Of a stretch of 64,000 bases of DNA, positions 18,320 to 28,018 are shown piece after piece. The notes beneath the pieces are model-generated. The model was not told the origin of the DNA. It did no database searches and worked only from the letters and a program-made list of their open reading frames with translations. The position numbers were made by a program, and so were the translations under genes. Location: the NCBI GenBank assembly GCA_963668715.1, contig OY764960.1:2480001-2544000 (forward strand). The letters are read 5' to 3'. Every line of letters starts with the position of its first letter. The first letter of the stretch is position 1. Source of the stretch: UBA9300 sp963668715. Its GTDB lineage: Bacteria > Bacteroidota > Bacteroidia > Bacteroidales > VadinHA17.

Positions 18320-19990
18320 ATGAAATCAGACATTGAAATTGCCCAGGCAGCTAAGATGAAACCTGTTTCTGAAATAGCAAAACAGATGGGAATTGATGAG
18401 AATGATCTTGAACTGTATGGTAAATATAAAGCCAAACTGCCTGTTAAGCTTATAGATGAGGAGAAGATAAAACAATCGAGACTGATACTTGTTACCGCAA
18501 TTACTCCAACACCTGCAGGAGAAGGTAAAACAACCACTTCAATAGGGCTGTCTCAGGCATTGAACAGGATAAATAAGAGTTCCACCGTTGTATTGCGGGA
18601 ACCCTCTCTGGGCCCGGTTTTTGGTATAAAAGGAGGTGCTGCCGGGGGCGGTTATGCCCAGGTTGTCCCGATGGAAGATATTAATCTGCATTTCACGGGT
18701 GATATTGCAGCCGTTGAAAAAGCAAATAATCTCCTTGCCGCCCTGGTTGACAATAACCTTCAACAGAAAAAATCCACTCCGGATATAGACCCGCGAACCG
18801 TTGAATGGAAGAGAGTTATTGATATGAATGACAGAGCACTCAGGGATATTGTAATAGGTCTTGGCGGTATAACCCAGGGTGTTCCCAGGGAAACGGGTTT
18901 TAATATTGCAGCAGCATCTGAGGTAATGGCAATTCTATGTATGGCTAACGGTCTGGAAGATCTTAAAAGAAGGCTTGGAAATATTTTTATCGGGTATACC
19001 TATTCCGGCGAACCTGTATTTGCACGTGACCTGAATGCCCAGGGTGCAATGGCTGTCTTACTAAAAGATGCAATTAAGCCAAATCTTGTACAAACACTTG
19101 AAGGGACACCGGCACTGATACATGGAGGCCCTTTTGCCAATATTGCCCAGGGTACCAACAGTATACTTGCAACTAAAATGGGATTATCCCATAGTAATTA
19201 TGTTGTTACTGAAGCAGGCTTTGCCAGTGATCTCGGGGCCGAGAAATTTTTCGATATAAAATGCCGTATGGGTGGGTTGGTTCCAAGGGCAGTTGTTATA
19301 GTGGCTACTGTCAGAGCTCTCAAATATCATGGAGGTGCAGATACGAAAAAACTTAATGAAGAAAACCTTCAGGCTCTTAAAGATGGAATTGAGAACCTGG
19401 ATAAACATATCGAAAATATACAAATGTTCGGATTTAAACCTGTCGTGGCAGTCAATAAATTCTCGTCCGATACGGATGAAGAAACAGAAATGATTATGGA
19501 GCATTGCAAAAGCATGGGAGTGGAAGTGTCTCTTAACGATTCATGGGCCAGGGGTGGCGAAGGTGCTATTGACCTGGCTGAAAAAGTCGTAAAGGCAGCT
19601 GATGATCCGGAAGCAAAGTACAAGACCCTGTATGACCTTTCTTCATGCTATGAAAAAAAGATCGAGACTATAGCAGTGAATATGTATGGTGCCGACGGTG
19701 TGGAATATTCTTTAAAGGCACGTAACCAGATTAAAGCAATTAAAGAACTGGATCTGGCTGATATGCCGGTATGTATAGCCAAAACACAAAAATCTCTCTC
19801 GGACGATGCCAAGCTTAAGGGAAGGCCCAGAGGATTCAAAATATATGTAAAAGAAGTTGAGCTTTCATCCGGAGCAGGATTCATTGTCCCTATAGCCGGA
19901 TCAATAATGAGAATGCCGGGGCTGCCTTCCAGACCTTCATCCGAGAATATAGATATCGATAAGGACGGTAATATAACAGGTCTTTTTTGA
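18320..19990 (+). CDS. fhs: Formate-tetrahydrofolate ligase
   Basis: 556 residues, normal length. It makes 10-formyltetrahydrofolate from formate, THF and ATP in cytosolic one-carbon metabolism. The P-loop-like TPTPAGEGKTT (62-72) and the family block EPSLGPVFGIKGGAAGGGYA are intact, and the whole length is typical. The gene diverges from the SDR gene; a weak promoter-like TACCTTTA sits at 18280-18287. A MobA-like molybdopterin nucleotidyltransferase gene follows, which suggests a link with molybdenum-dependent formate metabolism, but no formate dehydrogenase is in the window. Confidence 0.96.
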   Translation: MKSDIEIAQAAKMKPVSEIAKQMGIDENDLELYGKYKAKLPVKLIDEEKIKQSRLILVTAITPTPAGEGKTTTSIGLSQALNRINKSSTVVLREPSLGPVFGIKGGAAGGGYAQVVPMEDINLHFTGDIAAVEKANNLLAALVDNNLQQKKSTPDIDPRTVEWKRVIDMNDRALRDIVIGLGGITQGVPRETGFNIAAASEVMAILCMANGLEDLKRRLGNIFIGYTYSGEPVFARDLNAQGAMAVLLKDAIKPNLVQTLEGTPALIHGGPFANIAQGTNSILATKMGLSHSNYVVTEAGFASDLGAEKFFDIKCRMGGLVPRAVVIVATVRALKYHGGADTKKLNEENLQALKDGIENLDKHIENIQMFGFKPVVAVNKFSSDTDEETEMIMEHCKSMGVEVSLNDSWARGGEGAIDLAEKVVKAADDPEAKYKTLYDLSSCYEKKIETIAVNMYGADGVEYSLKARNQIKAIKELDLADMPVCIAKTQKSLSDDAKLKGRPRGFKIYVKEVELSSGAGFIVPIAGSIMRMPGLPSRPSSENIDIDKDGNITGLF

Positions 19991-20063
19991 AATGGGTTTT
20001 GGCCGGATAATCAGGGCTGACCAACTTTTAGTATATAGTCATTAAATAACGCGGAGATTCCTT

Positions 20064-20663
20064 ATGGAACAGCCTGGATTAAGATCGGATTTCACTGCTG
20101 CAATCCTTGCAGGTGGAAGTAATACCAGATTTTCAGGCAGGACCAAAGCCAATATTGTTATCGATGGAAAACCTATAATAGAAAGGACAATAAATATACT
20201 GCAGGGTATTTTTGATGATCTGATCATTATTACAAATAAGCCGGATGAGTTCAGCAAGTATAATCATGTCAGGTTAGCCGGCGACATTTATCCGGGTGTG
20301 GGGCCTTTAGGAGGTTTACATTCGGCTCTTGTCAATACTCATAGCAATGCAGTATTCCTTGTGGCCAGCGATATGCCTGCTCTCAATGCAGATATGATCA
20401 TGCATATAAAAAGCAGTTTTCTGAGTATGGATTGTGAGGCATTAATACCAGGGTATAACGGATATATCGAACCTTTACATGCTATATATAAAAGAGATAT
20501 CCTGGAGAGACTGGATAACTTTATCAGGGCATCGTCTGATTATTCAGTCAGGGAATTTTTGAGACTGGTTGATGATAAATACATTTTAATTGATAATATC
20601 AGTCTCAGGGATAATCCGTTTTTAAATATAAATACTCCGGAAGATTTGCAGAAATGGTTTTAG
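20064..20663 (+). CDS. mobA: MobA-like molybdenum cofactor guanylyltransferase
   Basis: 199 residues. Family proteins attach GMP to Mo-molybdopterin. The N-terminal nucleotide-binding motif is present as AAILAGGSNTRFSGRTKA (about 12-29), followed by GPLGGLHSAL and a LVASDMPAL block containing the metal-binding Asp. FLNINTPEDL near the end is typical of MobA. It lies 73 bases after fhs on the same strand and may be cotranscribed. Related nucleotidyltransferases share this fold, so MobA is the best but not the only reading. Confidence 0.75.
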   Translation: MEQPGLRSDFTAAILAGGSNTRFSGRTKANIVIDGKPIIERTINILQGIFDDLIIITNKPDEFSKYNHVRLAGDIYPGVGPLGGLHSALVNTHSNAVFLVASDMPALNADMIMHIKSSFLSMDCEALIPGYNGYIEPLHAIYKRDILERLDNFIRASSDYSVREFLRLVDDKYILIDNISLRDNPFLNINTPEDLQKWF

Positions 20664-20794
20664 TCGTATATCTTAAAACATGTTTTTCAGATGGTTTGTA
20701 ACCTGTAATAAAGAAGTGGGCAAAAGGGATGAGGGAACAATATCATATTCTCAGGTTGAATTATTGTTATAATAATAAAAAAGCGTTAAACATA

Positions 20795-23700
20795 ATGAAA
20801 ATCTATCAACTGCTATTTATTGCTGCGATTGTATTATTCACATCCTGCAGGGATTATTCACGGTATGAAGGGGTGGATTATGAAGAAAAAAATCCGCGTG
20901 ATTGGGAAAATCCAGGATTGTTAAGCCTGAACAACGAGCCTGCACATGCAACACTTTTTAGCTTCCCTGACGAGGAGACTGCTCTTAGCCTGACGGGAAA
21001 CGAAAGTCCCAGGTACATGAGCCTTGACGGAAAATGGAAATTTAACTGGGTAAAAACACCGGAAGAAAGACCATACTGGTTTTTTAAAGATGATTATGAT
21101 ACAAGGGACTGGGATGAAATAAATGTTCCTTCCAACTGGGAAATGGAAGGATACGGTATTCCTGTATATGTAAATGCAGGTTATCCTTTTAAAAAGGATC
21201 CGCCGCGGATAGATCATAGCTGGAATCCCGTGGGGTCTTACAAGACATGGTTTAAGGTACCGCCGGGATGGAAAGGGATGGATGTATTTATCCGGCTCGG
21301 GGCAGTTAGTTCCGCCTTCTATCTATGGGTTAACGAACAGCCTGTGGGTTATAGTCAGGGCAGTAAAACACCGACCGAATTTAATATTACCGGTTATCTT
21401 AAAAATGGAAAGAACAGTATAGCTGTTGAGGTCTATAAGTGGTGTGACGGTAGTTACCTGGAGGACCAGGATTTCTGGAGGCTTGCAGGTATACAACGAT
21501 CTGTATACCTCCAGGCGAGACCAAAGACCAGGATATCCGATTATTTTATTAAAGCAGGACTTGACGATTCGTATGAGAAAGGAGATTTACAACTGGATGT
21601 TGATCTGATATTTCCGGAGACAGATGGCATATCTTCTTTAGAGGTTGAGTATAAATTATTGTGGAATAGCGAGATAGTCGTTAGCGAAAGCAAAGAAGTA
21701 ACAAGCGGGGAAGATACAACAGTAAACTTCCGGGCAGTTATTGAAGATGTAAATACCTGGAGTGCAGAGAAACCCGGTCTTTATAAGATGGTAGTTAACC
21801 TGTCTGATGATCAGGGGAACATCCTCGAGAGCCTGAGCACTAATACAGGTTTCAGAAGAGTGGAAATAAAAGACTCAAAGCTATTCGTAAACGGTAAGTA
21901 TATATATCTCAAAGGCGTTGACCTTCATGAGCATCACGATGTAAAAGGGCATGTTACCGACAGGGAAACAATGATGAAGGACATTAAGATGATGAAGAGC
22001 CATAATATAAATGCTGTCAGAACATCTCATTATCCGCAGCCGGAACTGTGGTACGATCTATGTGATATTTACGGTTTGTACCTTATAGATGAGGCAAATA
22101 TAGAATCCCATGGTATGGGGTATAACAAAGATATCACACTGGCAGATAAACCGGAATGGGCTGCGGCGCACCTTGACAGAACAGTCAGAATGGTTGAAAG
22201 GGATAAGAATCATCCCTCGGTTATTATATGGTCACTTGGAAATGAAGCAGGCGATGGCAAGAATTTCGTTGATGATTATAACTGGATTAAAAACAGGGAT
22301 AACACACGTCCTGTCCAGTATGAAAGAGCAGAGAAAAGTACAAATACTCCTGAACATCATACAGATATATGGTGTCCTATGTATGCGACTACGGATTATC
22401 TTGAACAATATGCTGCGAATAAGGAGAGTTACCGTCCGCTGATACTCTGTGAATATGCACATGCAATGGGTAACAGCGTTGGCAACCTTCAGGATTACTG
22501 GGATGTGATTGAAAAATACCCCATTTTACAGGGCGGATTTATTTGGGACTGGGTTGATCAGGGTTTTCTAAAAAGAAATGAAGAAGGGGAAGAGTACTGG
22601 GCTTATGGTGGTGATTTCGGGACAGAGGGTACTCCGAGCGATGGCAATTTCTGTATTAACGGACTCGTATGGCCTGACAGGACAGCGCATCCGGCATTGG
22701 AGGAAGTTAAAAAAGTGTACCAGTATGCAGAATTCGGGTTTGAGGATTATAGCAGAGGGATAGTTAAGATGAGTAACAAATATTCATTTACTGACTTTAA
22801 GGAATTTATACTCAGATGGACTCTTATGGTTAACGGAAAGGATATGCAGTCGGGTGAAATAACTGATATTGAATTGCTCCCGGGAGAAAGAGGACTGATA
22901 ACAGTCCCTTACGACCTGAGCGGAACGGGTAATAATGATGAGATATTCCTTAATATATTTCTTGTGGGAAAGCATGACCGTCCATTATTGCCGGCGGGCC
23001 ATATATATGCAAGCGAACAACTTGAGATAAATATTCCTGAAATGAAGATAGCTGACGAAAGGGAAAAGACTCAGGTCTTATTTAATGATAATGGTGAATT
23101 GGTTATTATCACGGGGAAAGGTTTCAGCCTCGATTTCGACAGGAAAACAGGAATAATTGTTTCATGGAAAATAGCTGACAGAGAGATAATAAAAAAAGGA
23201 CTGGTACCTGATTTCTGGAGACCGTTAACAGATAATGATTATGGTAACCACCTCGGGAGAATAGCCGGAGTATGGAAGAACGCCGGTGTAAATGCAGAAC
23301 TGTCATCATTCGGGATAGAGGAGCTTGAAGACGGTTCATTGCTTGTTAAAACCGGTTATCTGATACCTGATGATGAAGGTAATGAACTGGCTACGGAAAG
23401 TATTGATTACAGGATTTACGGATCGGGAGAAATTAACGTTAATGTTGAATTCAGGAAGAAGGACGAAAAATTGCCTGAACTACCGCGTATGGGACTGCAG
23501 ATGAATATAGGGAAAGAATATGATAACCTTAAATGGTACGGACGCGGACCTCATCATAATTATTCTGACAGAAAAACCTCTGCTTTTATCGGTATATACC
23601 AGGGCAAGGTGTCAGATCAATATGTGCCTTATATCCGTCCTCAGGAGAATGGATATAAGACGGATACAAGATGGTTTAGTCTTACTGATGATGAAGGTAA

Positions 23701-23986
23701 GGGCATATTGGTAGCAGGCAGGCCAACAATATGCTTCAGCGCTTTACATAATCTTCATTCTGATTTTGCTTCACCGGGCAGGTTATCTATGTACAGGCCT
23801 GATGCAGGTAAGGTAAATACACATACTACCGATGTAGAACCAGGAGACCTGGTAGCTGTTAATATTGATCTCGGACAGTCAGGCGTGGGAGGTGATAATT
23901 CCTGGGGTGCGCGCCCTCATGATCAGTACAGACTGTTGGAGGATAAATATTCTTTTTCGTTCAGTATGTATCCGGTCAGAAAATAA
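20795..23986 (+). CDS. GH2 beta-galactosidase, lipoprotein form
   Basis: 1063 residues from the ATG at 20795. That start is preferred to the upstream ATG at 20729 because it yields a clean lipoprotein signal (MKIYQLLFIAAIVLFTSC). LacZ-type architecture: jelly-roll sugar-binding domain, Ig-like domain, TIM barrel, second Ig-like domain and a C-terminal Bgal_small_N-type domain. The acid/base Glu is E484 in SLGNEAGD and the nucleophile is E553 in ILCEYAHAMGNS. DQGF, WDWVDQG and DNDYGNH are also family-like. Being lipidated, it probably acts in the periplasm or at the outer membrane on beta-galactosides released during glycan uptake. It is not in a SusC/D operon here. Confidence 0.92.
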   Translation: MKIYQLLFIAAIVLFTSCRDYSRYEGVDYEEKNPRDWENPGLLSLNNEPAHATLFSFPDEETALSLTGNESPRYMSLDGKWKFNWVKTPEERPYWFFKDDYDTRDWDEINVPSNWEMEGYGIPVYVNAGYPFKKDPPRIDHSWNPVGSYKTWFKVPPGWKGMDVFIRLGAVSSAFYLWVNEQPVGYSQGSKTPTEFNITGYLKNGKNSIAVEVYKWCDGSYLEDQDFWRLAGIQRSVYLQARPKTRISDYFIKAGLDDSYEKGDLQLDVDLIFPETDGISSLEVEYKLLWNSEIVVSESKEVTSGEDTTVNFRAVIEDVNTWSAEKPGLYKMVVNLSDDQGNILESLSTNTGFRRVEIKDSKLFVNGKYIYLKGVDLHEHHDVKGHVTDRETMMKDIKMMKSHNINAVRTSHYPQPELWYDLCDIYGLYLIDEANIESHGMGYNKDITLADKPEWAAAHLDRTVRMVERDKNHPSVIIWSLGNEAGDGKNFVDDYNWIKNRDNTRPVQYERAEKSTNTPEHHTDIWCPMYATTDYLEQYAANKESYRPLILCEYAHAMGNSVGNLQDYWDVIEKYPILQGGFIWDWVDQGFLKRNEEGEEYWAYGGDFGTEGTPSDGNFCINGLVWPDRTAHPALEEVKKVYQYAEFGFEDYSRGIVKMSNKYSFTDFKEFILRWTLMVNGKDMQSGEITDIELLPGERGLITVPYDLSGTGNNDEIFLNIFLVGKHDRPLLPAGHIYASEQLEINIPEMKIADEREKTQVLFNDNGELVIITGKGFSLDFDRKTGIIVSWKIADREIIKKGLVPDFWRPLTDNDYGNHLGRIAGVWKNAGVNAELSSFGIEELEDGSLLVKTGYLIPDDEGNELATESIDYRIYGSGEINVNVEFRKKDEKLPELPRMGLQMNIGKEYDNLKWYGRGPHHNYSDRKTSAFIGIYQGKVSDQYVPYIRPQENGYKTDTRWFSLTDDEGKGILVAGRPTICFSALHNLHSDFASPGRLSMYRPDAGKVNTHTTDVEPGDLVAVNIDLGQSGVGGDNSWGARPHDQYRLLEDKYSFSFSMYPVRK

Positions 23987-24025
23987 ATTTTGTATGATTT
24001 GTTAAGGATATTAAAACTTTTTACA

Positions 24026-24033
24026 TACATTTG
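24026..24033 (+). promoter_or_regulatory. Putative -7 box of the trp operon promoter
   Basis: TACATTTG matches the Bacteroidota TAnnTTTG -7 consensus and lies 9 bases before the trp leader peptide start. A TTTG at 23998-24001 could be the -33 element, but its 24-base spacing is longer than the usual 19-21. The predicted transcript start would leave a very short 5' end before the leader ATG. Confidence 0.45.
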
Positions 24034-24042
24034 TCACCGAAA

Positions 24043-24108
24043 ATGAAACGAAATAATATAAATATAAGAAATTGGTGGTGGCTCATATCTTTTACAATAC
24101 CCTTGTAA
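24043..24108 (+). CDS. trpL: trp operon leader peptide with three tandem Trp codons
   Basis: 21 codons: MKRNNINIRNWWWLISFTIP, then Leu and stop. Three consecutive TGG codons lie at 24073-24081, in a genome segment where Trp is otherwise rare per codon. The peptide is followed at once by mutually exclusive hairpins and a terminator, and then by trpE. This is the classical arrangement for a ribosome-sensed tryptophan attenuator. The stop codon falls inside RNA segment 2, as the mechanism requires. Confidence 0.85.
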   Translation: MKRNNINIRNWWWLISFTIPL

Positions 24109-24168
24109 GGATTTGAGATTACTATAAGATATTTAAGGCTCATCGTTCTTACGATGGGCCTTTTTTTT
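24082..24168 (+). promoter_or_regulatory. trp attenuator: 1:2, 2:3 and 3:4 hairpins with terminator
   Basis: Hand folding gives three alternatives. Segments 1:2 are 24082-24097 with 24103-24117 (CTCA/TGAG outer, TTACAA/TTGTAA inner). Antiterminator 2:3 is 24105-24117 with 24139-24152 (GTAAG/CTTAC and GAG/CTC, joined by wobble pairs). Terminator 3:4 is AAGGCTCATCGT (24135-24146) with ACGATGGGCCTT (24151-24162), one G-U pair, followed by eight Ts. A ribosome stalled on the Trp codons would cover segment 1 and allow 2:3, so transcription continues. A ribosome at the stop would cover segment 2 and allow the terminator. Confidence 0.85.
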
Positions 24169-24187
24169 AACATAATAATTATAATAA

Positions 24188-25582
24188 ATGTGTGAAATAA
24201 CTACTGTTTCGGAAATGATGCTTGCTGATACACTGACGCCTGTCAGTGCTTATCTGAAGCTGAGAGATCTTTTTCCCCGGTCAATACTTCTTGAAAGTAC
24301 TGACTTTCATCATCTGGAGAATTGTTTCTCTTTTATCTGCCTTAAGCCGGTTGCAGGATTTATTGTCCTTAATGATGAAATTCATTTTGTAAAGGAAAAC
24401 AAGACACTGAAAAAGATACCTGTCGATGAAAATGTCGATGTTCAGTCAGAATTGCAGAAATATATATCCTCCTTTGTCTTTAACGGAGTACAGGAATCTT
24501 CAAATGGTTTTTTCGGGCATATCGGATATAATGCAGTCAGGTATTTTGAATCGGTCAATCTTAAAAAGGGATCAGGTAAAACAGGATACCCCGATTTAAG
24601 ATTCAACCTGTACAGATATGTGATAGTATTTAATCACCTGAAAAATGAACTTAAGATCCTTGAAAACCTGCAGGACGGAGAAGAGCCAACTATTTATGAG
24701 CTTAAGTCCGTATTATATAACAACAAAACAGGTGTTTACGGGTTTTCATGTCTTGACAATGAAAAGTCAAACATGACTGATGATGAGTATATGGCGCTCG
24801 TGACAAAGGCTAAAAAGCATTGTATGAGGGGAGATGTATTCCAACTGGTGATCTCAAGATCTTATTCAAGATCTTTCAGGGGCGATGATTTTAACGTTTA
24901 CAGAAGACTTCGTTCACTTAACCCTTCTCCGTATCTTTTTTATTTTGACTATGGTGATTATAAGATATTCGGCTCGTCCCCGGAGTCACAGATAGTCATA
25001 AAAGACGGTAAAGCATATATCAATCCTATTGCGGGAACATTCGGGCGTACCGGTGATGATGAAAAAGATAAGGAATTGTCACTAAGACTATCGGAAGATC
25101 CGAAAGAGAATGCAGAACATGTAATGCTGGTTGATCTTGCAAGAAACGACCTGAGCAGGAACACTTCGGGAGTTAAGGTCGAGAGCTATAAGGAAATTCA
25201 TTTTTACTCACATGTAATACATATAGTATCAAAAGTATCGGGTAAAATAAAAGATAAAAGCACATTCCTTAAAACAATAACAGACTCTTTTCCTGCAGGG
25301 ACTTTAACCGGGGCTCCAAAATTCAAAGCAATGGAGCTTATTGATATGTATGAACCGTCAAACAGGGGATATTACGGGGGGTGTATAGGGTTTATAAGTC
25401 CGGCAGGCGAAGCAAATCTGGCAATAACAATCCGTTCATTCCTGAGCCGCAATAATGTTTTACATTATCAGGCAGGTGCAGGGATAGTAAGCAGTTCAGT
25501 GGAAGAAAAAGAGCTGAATGAAGTAAATCATAAACTCGGGGCACTAAAAAAAGCAGTGGAAATGGCTGCGGATAAATTTTAA
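24188..25582 (+). CDS. trpE: Anthranilate synthase component I
   Basis: 464 residues. With TrpG it converts chorismate and glutamine to anthranilate, the first step of tryptophan synthesis. The N-terminal feedback motif LLES (34-37), which binds Trp in TrpE proteins, is present and favours TrpE over PabB. The chorismate-binding C-terminal domain shows IAGTFGRTGDDEKD, DLARNDLSR and GTLTGAPKFKAMELI, then GYYGGCIGF. It is the first gene of a compact trp operon and starts 18 bases after the attenuator. Confidence 0.96.
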   Translation: MCEITTVSEMMLADTLTPVSAYLKLRDLFPRSILLESTDFHHLENCFSFICLKPVAGFIVLNDEIHFVKENKTLKKIPVDENVDVQSELQKYISSFVFNGVQESSNGFFGHIGYNAVRYFESVNLKKGSGKTGYPDLRFNLYRYVIVFNHLKNELKILENLQDGEEPTIYELKSVLYNNKTGVYGFSCLDNEKSNMTDDEYMALVTKAKKHCMRGDVFQLVISRSYSRSFRGDDFNVYRRLRSLNPSPYLFYFDYGDYKIFGSSPESQIVIKDGKAYINPIAGTFGRTGDDEKDKELSLRLSEDPKENAEHVMLVDLARNDLSRNTSGVKVESYKEIHFYSHVIHIVSKVSGKIKDKSTFLKTITDSFPAGTLTGAPKFKAMELIDMYEPSNRGYYGGCIGFISPAGEANLAITIRSFLSRNNVLHYQAGAGIVSSSVEEKELNEVNHKLGALKKAVEMAADKF

Positions 25583-25588
25583 AGAAAA

Positions 25589-26179
25589 ATGAAAATAGCA
25601 GTAATTGATAACTACGATTCCTTCACCTATAACCTTGTACATCTGATCGATTCTATCAATAACAGGCAGACCGATGTATACAGGAATGATAAGGTTGATC
25701 CTGAGATGCTTGCACAATATAACGGCCTTGTCTTGTCTCCGGGACCTGGAATTCCTGATGAAGCAGGCCTTCTGAAAGAAATTATTCATCTCTATGCCGG
25801 GAAAATGTCAATTTTCGGAGTATGTCTCGGAATGCAGGCAATTGCTGAAGTATTCGGAGCTTCGCTAATAAATCTGGAACGGGTATATCATGGTGTCGAC
25901 AGCGAAATAGTAAGAGATGAAAAAGTTCACAGGATATTTGAGGAGATCCCACAGAAATTTATGGCCGGCAGGTACCATTCGTGGATAGTAGCAAAGGAAA
26001 GCCTTCCTCCGTCAATGGAGGTGATCGCCCGTGATAGTAATGGAGATATTATGGGCCTGTCTCATAAAGAATTTGATATATGCGGAGTTCAGTTCCATCC
26101 CGAGTCTGTTCTTACCCCAATGGGGGCCAGAATAATGTCAAACTGGATCGGACTTGAATATAAACCTGATAAAGAGTAG
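25589..26179 (+). CDS. trpG: Anthranilate synthase component II, glutamine amidotransferase
   Basis: 196 residues, class I glutamine amidotransferase supplying ammonia to TrpE. The oxyanion motif is SPGPGIPDEAG, the nucleophile Cys79 lies in FGVCLGMQA, and the His/Glu pair is in VQFHPESVLT near the C-terminus. It starts 6 bases after trpE. Such subunits sometimes also serve PabB, but the operon position supports TrpG. Confidence 0.95.
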   Translation: MKIAVIDNYDSFTYNLVHLIDSINNRQTDVYRNDKVDPEMLAQYNGLVLSPGPGIPDEAGLLKEIIHLYAGKMSIFGVCLGMQAIAEVFGASLINLERVYHGVDSEIVRDEKVHRIFEEIPQKFMAGRYHSWIVAKESLPPSMEVIARDSNGDIMGLSHKEFDICGVQFHPESVLTPMGARIMSNWIGLEYKPDKE

Positions 26180-26223
26180 CGAGAGCATTAACCTATTTTG
26201 ACTTTAATGAATATTTAACAAAC

Positions 26224-27222
26224 ATGAAAGATATATTAAATCATCTTTTTCAACACAAGGTATTATCAAGACAGGATTCCAGGGATATCCTTGTTAATCT
26301 GGCAAACGGAAAATATAATAAGTCGCAGATGACAGCATTTCTGACAGTGTTTCAATTGAGGAATATTACTGTTGACGAACTTCAGGGATTCAGGGATGCA
26401 ATGCTTGAACTGGCTCTCAGGATCGATCTTAACAGTGAATTTAACTGTATAGATTTATGTGGGACAGGAGGCGATGGGAAAAATACTATCAACATTTCAA
26501 CCCTGGCCTCATTTGTAGTGGCAGGCGCAGGTGAGAAAGTCGCCAAACATGGGAATTACGGCCTGACCTCAACCTGCGGATCATCTAATGTAATGGAATA
26601 TTTCGGGTATAAGTTCAGTACTGACAGGGATACTCTGTTAAGGCATCTTGATAAGGCCAATATATGCTTTTTGCATGCCCCTTTGTTTCACCCTGCCATG
26701 AAAAATATTGCGCCTGTGCGAAAAGAACTGTCAATTAAAACATTCTTTAATATGTTGGGTCCTATGGTAAATCCTGTGTCTCCAAAAAATCAGCTTATAG
26801 GCGTTTTTAATCTTGAACTGGCCAGAATATATAATTACATATACCAGCAGACAGATAAGAACTATGCAATAGTAAACGGGCTTGACGGTTATGATGAAAT
26901 ATCTCTTACAGGAGAGTTTAAATTGCTTTCTGGAACAACTGAAACCATAGAAAAACCTGAGTATTTCGGGTTTGACAGTATTGAGCACAATGCAGTAGCA
27001 GGAGCCGGAACAATCCGGGACTCAGCAATTATATTTGAAAAAATACTGAAAGGAGAGGGAGAGAAAGATCAGAACAATGTTGTTGTTGCAAATTCTGCTG
27101 TTGCCCTGAATGTAATGTATCCTGAAAAAAATATAGACGAATGTGTAGAAATAGCGCGGCGATCATTATTAAACGGAGATGCCTGTAACTGCTTTAATAA
27201 ATTATTGAGCGACACGAAATGA
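26224..27222 (+). CDS. trpD: Anthranilate phosphoribosyltransferase
   Basis: 332 residues. It transfers phosphoribose from PRPP to anthranilate. The PRPP-binding signature is LCGTGGDGKNT (79-89), followed by KHGNYGLTSTCGSSNVMEYFG and the PVRKELSIKTFFNMLGPMVNP region. The gene starts 44 bases after trpG and overlaps trpC by 4 bases (ATGA). Normal length, no anomalies. Confidence 0.96.
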   Translation: MKDILNHLFQHKVLSRQDSRDILVNLANGKYNKSQMTAFLTVFQLRNITVDELQGFRDAMLELALRIDLNSEFNCIDLCGTGGDGKNTINISTLASFVVAGAGEKVAKHGNYGLTSTCGSSNVMEYFGYKFSTDRDTLLRHLDKANICFLHAPLFHPAMKNIAPVRKELSIKTFFNMLGPMVNPVSPKNQLIGVFNLELARIYNYIYQQTDKNYAIVNGLDGYDEISLTGEFKLLSGTTETIEKPEYFGFDSIEHNAVAGAGTIRDSAIIFEKILKGEGEKDQNNVVVANSAVALNVMYPEKNIDECVEIARRSLLNGDACNCFNKLLSDTK

Positions 27223-28016
27223 GCATACTTGAAGAAATCATAGCAAATAAAAAGAAAGAGATAGAGAGCCGGCGGGCGATCATCCCTTTTGAAGAGTTGA
27301 TAAATAAAGATAAGAAGAGGAAGACTATATCTATGGTAAATGCCCTTTCCGTCAAAGGCAGCAGTGGAATAATAGCTGAGTTTAAAACCATGTCGCCTTC
27401 AAAGGGAATAATAAGCAGGGAAGCGGATGTTGAAACAGTAACCCTTAAGTATGTTAATGCAGGAGTTGCAGGTCTGTCTGTGCTTACTGATACCAAATAC
27501 TTCGGGGGCAGTTTTGATAACCTGAAAAGAACCAGGGCAATAAATAATTGTCCTGTACTGCAGAAAGATTTTATTATTGATGAGTACCAGATTGCGGAGG
27601 CATATCTGAACGGGGCTGATGTTGTGTTGCTTATTGCAGCAGCGCTTGACAGAGAAAGGGCCGGAAGGCTGGCTGGATTTGCAAAGGAATACGAAATGGA
27701 AGTCATTCTCGAGATACATTCCGGAAATGAGATTGACATGCTGAGCAAAGATGTTGATATCGTTGGTGTCAATAACAGAGATCTGAAAACCTTTGAAACA
27801 AATGTGAATAACTCTCTTTCACTGATTAAAGATATACCTGCCGGCTTTCTTAAGATATCCGAAAGTGGTATTTATGATGCGTTAACCATAATGAGATTAA
27901 AAGAAGCCGGTTTTTCAGGTTTCCTGATAGGAGAGCACTTTATGAAAGAACATGACCCGGGTGAAGCCTGCGGAAAGCTTATAAAACAGTTGAACAAAGC
28001 AGAGAAAACACAATAA
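27219..28016 (+). CDS. trpC: Indole-3-glycerol phosphate synthase
   Basis: 265 residues, (beta/alpha)8 barrel that closes the indole ring and decarboxylates CdRP. Conserved pieces: IIAEFKTMSPSKG (51-63, with the catalytic Lys), LSVLTDTKYFGGSFDNL, VLQKDFIIDEYQI (second Lys) and VGVNNRDLKTFE. It overlaps trpD by four bases and is followed after 2 bases by trpF. TrpC and TrpF are separate proteins here, not the fused enterobacterial form. Confidence 0.96.
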   Translation: MSILEEIIANKKKEIESRRAIIPFEELINKDKKRKTISMVNALSVKGSSGIIAEFKTMSPSKGIISREADVETVTLKYVNAGVAGLSVLTDTKYFGGSFDNLKRTRAINNCPVLQKDFIIDEYQIAEAYLNGADVVLLIAAALDRERAGRLAGFAKEYEMEVILEIHSGNEIDMLSKDVDIVGVNNRDLKTFETNVNNSLSLIKDIPAGFLKISESGIYDALTIMRLKEAGFSGFLIGEHFMKEHDPGEACGKLIKQLNKAEKTQ

Positions 28017-28018
28017 TA

